From the NCBI GenBank assembly GCA_001786395.1, contig MFWN01000074.1:1-8763 (forward strand): DNA of 8,763 nucleotides, in the 5' to 3' direction. The DNA comes from Candidatus Pacearchaeota archaeon RBG_13_36_9 (GTDB lineage: Archaea > Nanobdellota > Nanobdellia > Pacearchaeales > GW2011-AR1). The notes beneath the pieces were generated by a model. It searched no databases. It was not told the DNA's origin and saw nothing but the letters and a program-made list of their open reading frames with translations. Numbering within the stretch: position 1 is the first letter of the stretch; each line of letters begins with the position of its first letter. A program made the translations under genes and the position numbers. Below, one piece after another: positions 1 to 4,191 of this stretch.

Positions 1-1
1 G

Positions 2-1153
2 TTCAGGCCAAATACATATACATGCAGGGCTTCTGGTGGAGATTGTGATATAGCTGAACTTTGTACAGGAACTTCTGTAGCTTGTCCAAGTAATGTTTTT
101 AAACCAGATGAAACTGACTGCTCAACAGGAGTTTGCAGACTGGGAGTATGTGTTGAATGCATTGTAGATGGAGATTGTGGGGATGAAATAGGATGTACAG
201 CAGATGTATGTAATATATTAACAAATCTATGTGAATATAATCCTACTGATAGTTTATGTTTGGATGGAAATTGGTGTAATGGAGCAGAAACCTGCAATGT
301 TCTGTCAGGATGCCAGTCTGGAACTTCCCCTAATTGTAACGATGGAATAGAATGTACAATAGATACATGCGATGAAGGGACTTTAGGAGATAATCTTGGA
401 GTGTGCAAGCATGATAATTCCAGTTGTCCAGTAGAATTCCCGGCAGACTATTTATCTTATTGGAAATTTAATGGAAATTCAAATGATGAAAATGGTGTAA
501 ACAACGGGATACTTGGTGGAGATGCAGTCATAGTCTATAATCCTGATAGAGGACAGGTTTTAGGTTTAGATGGAAATGGAGATTATATGAGGGTTCCAAG
601 TTCTTCTTTTCTTGATTCATTAGGTGATAGTGTTACAATTAGCTTATGGCATTATACTGAAGAGCCTTACTCAAGTATGCCTTCTAATTATAGGGGTTAT
701 TGGATGATGTATACAAATCTCACTCAAAATATGGTTGCCAGAAAAAATAATGTTGGTACTTTTTATGTTGCGAATGATATAGATGATATTTCAACAAATG
801 AACTGCTTAGTAGCTGCAACAATCTGCCTTATGATGGAGAATGGATTCATGTTGTATGGGTTTTTAATTCAACAGATGTTGCAGTATATATGAATGGAGC
901 GCTTTGCGACACAGATCCTTTGGCAAGAAGTTTAGGCAATCTTAATGATGGATTTACATTTTATGTTAGCTATGACGTTGGAACTAATAGGAACTGGAAT
1001 GGCTTAATGGATGATGTAATGATTTTCAATAGAGCATTATCAGAAGGGGAAGTTCAGAAAGTGTATGAAGAACAGTTTGTAGCATCACCTTCCTTGTCTC
1101 CTCTTGCAAGGCTCTGGGAATGGATTAAGAACTCCTTGAGTAAATTTTATTAA
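2..1153 (+). CDS. Secreted cysteine-rich/LamG lectin-like surface protein, 5' partial
   Basis: The frame is open from base 2, so the gene began upstream and the ATG at 260 is internal; 383 residues are visible. Residues 1-142 are cysteine-rich. Bases 23-121 read like a disintegrin-type module (CDIAELCTG, then CP and a closing C). Bases 275-411 carry the CNGAETC ... CTIDTCD repeat type seen in many large bacterial and archaeal surface proteins. Residues about 146-361 look like a concanavalin-like LamG domain (Laminin_G_3 type): YWKFNGNSNDENG at the start, DGEWIHVVWVFN and VAVYMNG in the middle, and GLMDDVMIFNRALS at the end. The last 20 residues form an amphipathic tail (SLSPLARLWEW...) also found in the membrane protein at 1310. 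The inferred role is extracellular binding of glycans or cells. Signal peptide and full length are not visible. Domain calls are by eye. Confidence 0.85.
   Translation, partial: FRPNTYTCRASGGDCDIAELCTGTSVACPSNVFKPDETDCSTGVCRLGVCVECIVDGDCGDEIGCTADVCNILTNLCEYNPTDSLCLDGNWCNGAETCNVLSGCQSGTSPNCNDGIECTIDTCDEGTLGDNLGVCKHDNSSCPVEFPADYLSYWKFNGNSNDENGVNNGILGGDAVIVYNPDRGQVLGLDGNGDYMRVPSSSFLDSLGDSVTISLWHYTEEPYSSMPSNYRGYWMMYTNLTQNMVARKNNVGTFYVANDIDDISTNELLSSCNNLPYDGEWIHVVWVFNSTDVAVYMNGALCDTDPLARSLGNLNDGFTFYVSYDVGTNRNWNGLMDDVMIFNRALSEGEVQKVYEEQFVASPSLSPLARLWEWIKNSLSKFY
1146..1153 (+). promoter_or_regulatory. TATA box of the 34-codon gene
   Basis: TTTATTAA overlaps the stop codon of the lectin-like gene. 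Its first T is 28 nt before the ATG at 1174, which would put the transcript start at or next to the start codon. The same box at 28-29 nt precedes three other genes in the left part, so position rather than sequence alone supports it. Confidence 0.5.
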
Positions 1154-1173
1154 CCTCCTCTTGCTAATAATCT

Positions 1174-1278
1174 ATGGATAATCATGAAAAAAAGGGGAAA
1201 ACTCAGCCAGATATAGAAGAAGTTATAAGAAGCAAATTAGAGGCACATAAAAGACAGAGTGGGGAGTTTTTAGAGTAA
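1174..1278 (+). CDS. 34-residue charged protein, paralogue of the N-terminus of the next gene
   Basis: A 34-codon frame starting MDNHEKKGKTQ and ending GEFLE. It aligns with the first 30 or so residues of the protein at 1310: EKKGK matches EKRGK, DIEEVIRSKL matches DILEVVRKKL, followed by a basic stretch. There is no clear Shine-Dalgarno site, but a TATA box lies 28 nt before the ATG, as at its neighbour, so promoter and N-terminus may have been duplicated together. The predicted product is one soluble charged helix with no membrane segment. It starts 20 nt after the lectin-like gene and ends 31 nt before the next. It could be a decoy or regulator of the cytoplasmic end of the larger protein, or the stump of a truncated copy; nothing in the sequence decides between these. 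Confidence 0.55.
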   Translation: MDNHEKKGKTQPDIEEVIRSKLEAHKRQSGEFLE

Positions 1279-1280
1279 CC

Positions 1281-1289
1281 TTTATTAAA
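1281..1289 (+). promoter_or_regulatory. TATA box of the repeat-bearing membrane protein
   Basis: TTTATTAAA starts 29 nt before the ATG at 1310. No Shine-Dalgarno sequence precedes that ATG, so a leaderless mRNA is the simplest reading. Confidence 0.55.
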
Positions 1290-1309
1290 CGTCATTCTCT
1301 ATAATTATC

Positions 1310-2173
1310 ATGGCAGGAGCAGAAAAAAGAGGCAAGGAAGAAGATATCTTAGAAGTAGTTAGGAAGAAACTGGATAAAATCAGGGAAAGAAGCCTTAAAA
1401 GAGAGGAAGTTAAGCCTAGGGGAGATTTTGAAAGGCTGTTAATTCCTATTACTAAATCTGTAGAGGAGCACGAATTCAGCCATAATGTTTCTACCAGCGA
1501 ACCAGCTTTTGAGGAGCACGAATTCAGCCATAATGTTTCTACCAGCGAACCAGCTTTTGAGGAGCACGAATTCAGCCATCAGGTATCTATTAGCGAGCCC
1601 GCTTTAGAAGAGCCTGAGACTAACCCTCCAATCCCGATTAGCGACTCCATAGAAGAGCCTGAGACTAACCCCCTAGTTAGCGGGCCTGTTTCAGTTAAGC
1701 CCCGAAGTAAGCTGCCTAAAGGGGTGCTTATATTTTCTATTATCATCATTTTGCTGGCAGTTATTACTATTGCTTTTGTTTTATTTTGGATGTACAGAGA
1801 TTCTGATGATAAGTCAAGGGAGCTTTACACTAATGAAGGCTTGCAAAGCGCAGTTGTAACGGGCGAAGAGAGCGTTTATTTGATCCTATCGGAAGATTTA
1901 GATATTGATGAAATTTCTGAAGTCTCTATTGTTTTTAGCTCTTCAGATGATTCAGAACACCCATATACTCCTGCATTTATCAGCAGAGAATACGAGATTA
2001 ATACCAGCGAGCTCAATTTGGAAAGCTTTAAAGACATAACTGCAGTTCGGGCATTTTTTCAGTATAGGCCTTCTTCGACTGCGGGAAACGAGACCAATGA
2101 ACTTTCAGGCGATGCAGCCTCGCTCGGACCATTTGTTGGATTTTGGAAGAAAGTTAAGGGCTTTTTAGGTTAG
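1310..2173 (+). CDS. Single-pass membrane protein with cytoplasmic tandem repeats
   Basis: 287 residues, family not recognised. Residues 1-45 are charged and helical. Residues 52-129 hold five copies of an acidic repeat (three of EEHEFSH(N/Q)VS(T/I)SEPA(F/L), two degenerate EEPETNP copies). A membrane helix spans about 138-162 (GVLIFSIIIILLAVITIAF...). Residues 163-270 look like a small beta-rich domain. The tail SLGPFVGFWKKVKGFL matches the tail of the lectin-like protein. Basic KPRSKLPK before the helix and acidic DSDD after it favour N-in/C-out, so the repeats would face the cytoplasm and the beta-rich domain the outside. The start is supported by the TATA box 29 nt upstream. The last 20 bp overlap the convergent methyltransferase gene. 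Linking an internal partner to the cell surface is an inference only. Confidence 0.85.
   Translation: MAGAEKRGKEEDILEVVRKKLDKIRERSLKREEVKPRGDFERLLIPITKSVEEHEFSHNVSTSEPAFEEHEFSHNVSTSEPAFEEHEFSHQVSISEPALEEPETNPPIPISDSIEEPETNPLVSGPVSVKPRSKLPKGVLIFSIIIILLAVITIAFVLFWMYRDSDDKSRELYTNEGLQSAVVTGEESVYLILSEDLDIDEISEVSIVFSSSDDSEHPYTPAFISREYEINTSELNLESFKDITAVRAFFQYRPSSTAGNETNELSGDAASLGPFVGFWKKVKGFLG
1463..1696 (+). repeat. 48-bp in-frame tandem repeat array (3 good + 2 degenerate copies)
   Basis: Copies lie at 1463-1510, 1511-1558 and 1559-1606, each 16 codons starting GAGGAGCACGAATTCAGCCA. The first two are identical at every base; the third diverges in its second half. Two shorter 15-codon copies (EEPETNP...) follow at 1607-1651 and 1652-1696. 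Identity between adjacent copies indicates recent slippage or unequal exchange, so copy number may vary between strains or be misassembled. Confidence 0.95.
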
Positions 2174-2858
2174 CAGTTTTCTCTTTGTTTTTTTCAAAGA
2201 TAACTATTTGGTGTTCTATAATATTGCTTTTTATTTGATTTGATACTTTCTTCCCCCATATTTTATAAAAGATTAGTTCTGCAATTTGAAAAGAAGGAAA
2301 TTTAAAATATGTTTTAACTTTCTTAACTTTTTTGAACCCTTTTTTTATTAACCAATTGTTATACTCTCTGGTTCTTTTAATATGTCCCCTCATTTTTTCG
2401 AATTCTCCTTTTGAATCATTCTCGACAAGATAAATCTTACAATTGTTTTTTAAAACTCTATTTATTTCTTCTAATATTTTTCTTTTTCTCCTAAAATCAA
2501 TTACCGTGCTCACAACCCATGTCGATATTATAATATCTATAGTTTCATCAAGAAGAGGAATATTCTCTGCTGAAGAATTAAAAAATCTAATATTTGTGAT
2601 TTTTTTTGCTTTTTCTTTTGCAAGTCTTAATTGTTGTTTGGAAACATCTAATGCGTAATACTTTTTTGATAATGGCGCAAGGACATTCAAATATTTCCCA
2701 CTTCCACACCCTAAATCCAAAACTATCTTCCCTTTTATTTTTGACAATAAAAATTTTTCAATTTTTTTCGGATAATCCTCATATTTGCTGAATTCTTGAT
2801 AGTAATCAGCTTCTTTATAGTAACTTTTCGAGTGTTCTTGCAAGGTTTTCTTTTTCAT
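2154..2858 (-). CDS. Class I SAM-dependent methyltransferase
   Basis: 234 residues with a Rossmann-type SAM-binding fold (Methyltransf_11/25 type). Motif I is VLDLGCGSGKYL at residues 46-57. The acidic residue that would bind the SAM ribose is D71 in YALDVS. The later strands are SSAENIPLLDETIDIIIS (95-112) and the helix RRKRKILEEINRVLK (123-137). The C-terminal third is lysine-rich and unassigned, so the substrate is unknown; small-molecule, lipid or protein methylation are all possible. The start at 2858 is preceded by a TATA box 29 nt upstream on the minus strand. The gene is richer in A/T (long AAA and TTT runs) than its neighbours and stands alone on the opposite strand, which may mean separate acquisition. 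Its 3' end overlaps the preceding gene by 20 bp, tail to tail. Confidence 0.9.
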   Translation of the reverse strand: MKKKTLQEHSKSYYKEADYYQEFSKYEDYPKKIEKFLLSKIKGKIVLDLGCGSGKYLNVLAPLSKKYYALDVSKQQLRLAKEKAKKITNIRFFNSSAENIPLLDETIDIIISTWVVSTVIDFRRKRKILEEINRVLKNNCKIYLVENDSKGEFEKMRGHIKRTREYNNWLIKKGFKKVKKVKTYFKFPSFQIAELIFYKIWGKKVSNQIKSNIIEHQIVIFEKNKEKTANLKSP

Positions 2859-2879
2859 GTTGGAATAAGTTAAAATTCA

Positions 2880-2887
2880 TTTAAAAA
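2880..2887 (-). promoter_or_regulatory. TATA box of the methyltransferase gene
   Basis: On the minus strand the sequence is AGATTTTTAAATG. TTTTTAAA begins 29 nt before the ATG at 2858 and there is no Shine-Dalgarno site, consistent with a leaderless transcript. The divergent operon promoter lies about 210 bp away. Confidence 0.55.
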
Positions 2888-3033
2888 TCTTCTTAAAAGA
2901 TGCCCTCAAAATTAACCAAAACCATATAATGCACCTCAAACAGCATAAACCCTGATTGTAAGAGAGATAAATTCTAGTATGCAGAACATTAATGGGGCTG
3001 CTTTTCTTTCTGCTTTTGCTAGGTTTTGAGAGC

Positions 3034-3054
3034 AGCTTAAAGGGAATTTTAGCT
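3034..3054. repeat. Imperfect inverted repeat upstream of the operon promoter
   Basis: AGCTTAAA and TTTTAGCT can pair around GGGAA with one mismatch. It lies 41 bp before the operon TATA box, in the only sizeable divergent intergenic space (2859-3123). It could be an operator or a chance match in A/T-rich DNA. Confidence 0.25.
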
Positions 3055-3094
3055 GGTTTTAGTTGTAATTGTTCAGTAGTTACTTATAGAAAGG

Positions 3095-3103
3095 TTTATA
3101 AAT
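3095..3103 (+). promoter_or_regulatory. TATA box of the ATPase operon
   Basis: TTTATAAAT preceded by purine-rich GAAAGG, which fits an archaeal BRE plus TATA. Its first base is 29 nt before the ATG at 3124. This is the clearest promoter in the window and it fixes the start of the first operon gene. Confidence 0.7.
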
Positions 3104-3123
3104 CCCGATTTAGTCTAATTCTT

Positions 3124-3561
3124 ATGGAAATTAAAGATATATCCAGTAAAGGAAAAGAGCTTTTTAAGTCGGAAGAACAGGAAAAATCATGGAATACCTC
3201 TGGGGGCTTAGGCGATTTGGGGAAGGATAAAATAGAGTCTTTAAAGCAGGAAGTTTCTGAGATTGAAGCGCAAATTGAAGGCAGGGAGAGGCTAAGCCAG
3301 GCAGTTTTTAATGAGGGGGACAAAATAAAGATGGAAATAAACAATTTTCTCAGGGAGATAACCGTACCTGGCTTGGATGCTGCAAGGGACAAGATAACTT
3401 TAAAGCAAAAGCAGATTGAAATTGCAGAGCTTCAGCTGAAAGAGAAAATCAACTGCTGGCAGGATGTGGCAAAACTTAAGGAAGAGCTAAGAGCAAGCAA
3501 GAAAGAGCTGACTGAAAGGCAGAGCAGGCTGGAGATGCTTGGAAAGATTCTGGAGGAATAA
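3124..3561 (+). CDS. Coiled-coil protein, first gene of the ATPase operon
   Basis: 145 residues from MEIKDISSKGKELFK, family not recognised. An in-frame ATG exists at 2992, but its extra 44 codons run straight across the TATA box at 3095 and give a spurious hydrophobic N-terminus, so 3124 is preferred. After a short flexible glycine-containing stretch (residues 25-34), residues about 36-75 and 85-145 are rich in Glu, Lys, Gln and Leu with heptad-like spacing, predicting two long helices that could form a coiled coil, broken near TVPGLD (80-85). There is one cysteine (NCWQD) and no membrane segment. It is separated by 2 nt from the next gene. A structural or tethering role for the ATPase three genes downstream is inferred from operon context alone. 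Confidence 0.8.
   Translation: MEIKDISSKGKELFKSEEQEKSWNTSGGLGDLGKDKIESLKQEVSEIEAQIEGRERLSQAVFNEGDKIKMEINNFLREITVPGLDAARDKITLKQKQIEIAELQLKEKINCWQDVAKLKEELRASKKELTERQSRLEMLGKILEE
3552..3556 (+). promoter_or_regulatory. Shine-Dalgarno site for the gene at 3564
   Basis: GGAGG lies inside the last codons of the coiled-coil gene, 7 nt before the ATG at 3564. Internal operon genes here use Shine-Dalgarno initiation, whereas first genes are leaderless. Confidence 0.7.
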
Positions 3562-3563
3562 AA

Positions 3564-3875
3564 ATGGAAAGTTGCAATAATAAAAGCTACAATAATAGAA
3601 AATCAGACCCTTTTGCAAACCCTGTAGTTAGATTGTTTAGGACGGTTTATGCAGAGTTAGATATGATATTAAGGGCAGATAGTTTTGATGTTGCAACATC
3701 GGCTTTCTGCGATGCACAGTCTGCGATAGACAGATTTAAAGGAGGTTCTTTTTACAGATTTGTAAGCAAAACAGATTATGGGGTAGTGGTTGACAAATTA
3801 GCTAAACAAGTCGAGGAGTTCTACAACCTCAAAAAAAGGAGATTAATTGAAGGCTTAAGAAATGGGGGGGAATAG
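3564..3875 (+). CDS. Small helical protein A (FxxGSxYR)
   Basis: 103 residues, family not recognised. An Asn/Ser-rich N-terminus (residues 1-15) is followed by three predicted helices: about 19-37 (PVVRLFRTVYAELDMIL), 42-58 and 70-98. Residues 58-65 read FKGGSFYR at a helix-helix turn. The same FxxGSxYR signature lies at the matching place in the next protein, suggesting the two are diverged paralogues with a TPR-like helical hairpin. There is no signal peptide or membrane segment and few cysteines. The gene ends with seven consecutive G bases (3864-3870) encoding Gly-Gly just before the stop. Spacing is 2 nt to the preceding gene and 15 nt to the next ATG. An adaptor or subunit role with the operon ATPase is inferred. 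Confidence 0.75.
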   Translation: MESCNNKSYNNRKSDPFANPVVRLFRTVYAELDMILRADSFDVATSAFCDAQSAIDRFKGGSFYRFVSKTDYGVVVDKLAKQVEEFYNLKKRRLIEGLRNGGE

Positions 3876-3881
3876 AAGGAG
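3875..3881 (+). promoter_or_regulatory. Shine-Dalgarno site deciding the start at 3891
   Basis: GAAGGAG ends 9 nt before the ATG at 3891. A TTG three codons earlier (3882) is in frame but touches the site directly, leaving no spacer, so the ATG is preferred. Confidence 0.65.
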
Positions 3882-3890
3882 TTGATTAAA

Positions 3891-4190
3891 ATGAGCGGGC
3901 TTGACAGACTTAACGGAATTAATTTGAAAATTGATTTGGAAGCTACTAAACTGACTCAAATTAGGAGCAAGCTTAAATGGATGTATATATACTTTAGTGA
4001 TGGTTCCTTCTTGCCAAATAGGGCTCATGATGTATTTGAGCGTCAGGAACTCCTTAAGGATACCAGGGCGCATTTGGAATCAGGGTACAAGCAATTTGAA
4101 AAAGGTTCTGTTTATAGAAGCTGCATTAGATACCTGGACTTATTGGAAGAAATAGTCTATAGATATAATCCAGAGGGGGGGTTGAATTAA
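3891..4190 (+). CDS. Small helical protein B (FxxGSxYR)
   Basis: 99 residues from MSGLDRLNGINLK, family not recognised and all predicted helix. Segments are about 15-36 (LEATKLTQIRSKLKWMYIYF), 43-68 and 73-92. Residues 69-76 are FEKGSVYR, matching FKGGSFYR in the preceding protein, with aromatic and leucine-rich residues on both sides (YLDLLEEIVYRYN). It is soluble, with no signal sequence. Like its neighbour, it ends in a seven-G run (4175-4181) that encodes Gly-Gly and probably also serves as the ribosome binding site for the ATPase gene, which begins one base after its stop. Such close coupling suggests the ATPase and this protein are made in proportion. It is likely a partner subunit, but no function is shown by sequence. 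Confidence 0.75.
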   Translation: MSGLDRLNGINLKIDLEATKLTQIRSKLKWMYIYFSDGSFLPNRAHDVFERQELLKDTRAHLESGYKQFEKGSVYRSCIRYLDLLEEIVYRYNPEGGLN

Positions 4191-4191
4191 A

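Noticed and set aside
1463..1606. CRISPR-like array
   Set aside because: The 48-bp units abut with no spacers and stay in frame within a coding region. It is a protein repeat.
2443..2791. Two plus-strand frames opposite the methyltransferase
   Set aside because: They are shadows of a gene with clear SAM-binding motifs; the residues are typical antisense of lysine-rich coding.
3096..3392. Minus-strand 98-codon frame opposite the coiled-coil gene
   Set aside because: It is the antisense shadow of a Glu/Lys-rich gene with its own promoter.
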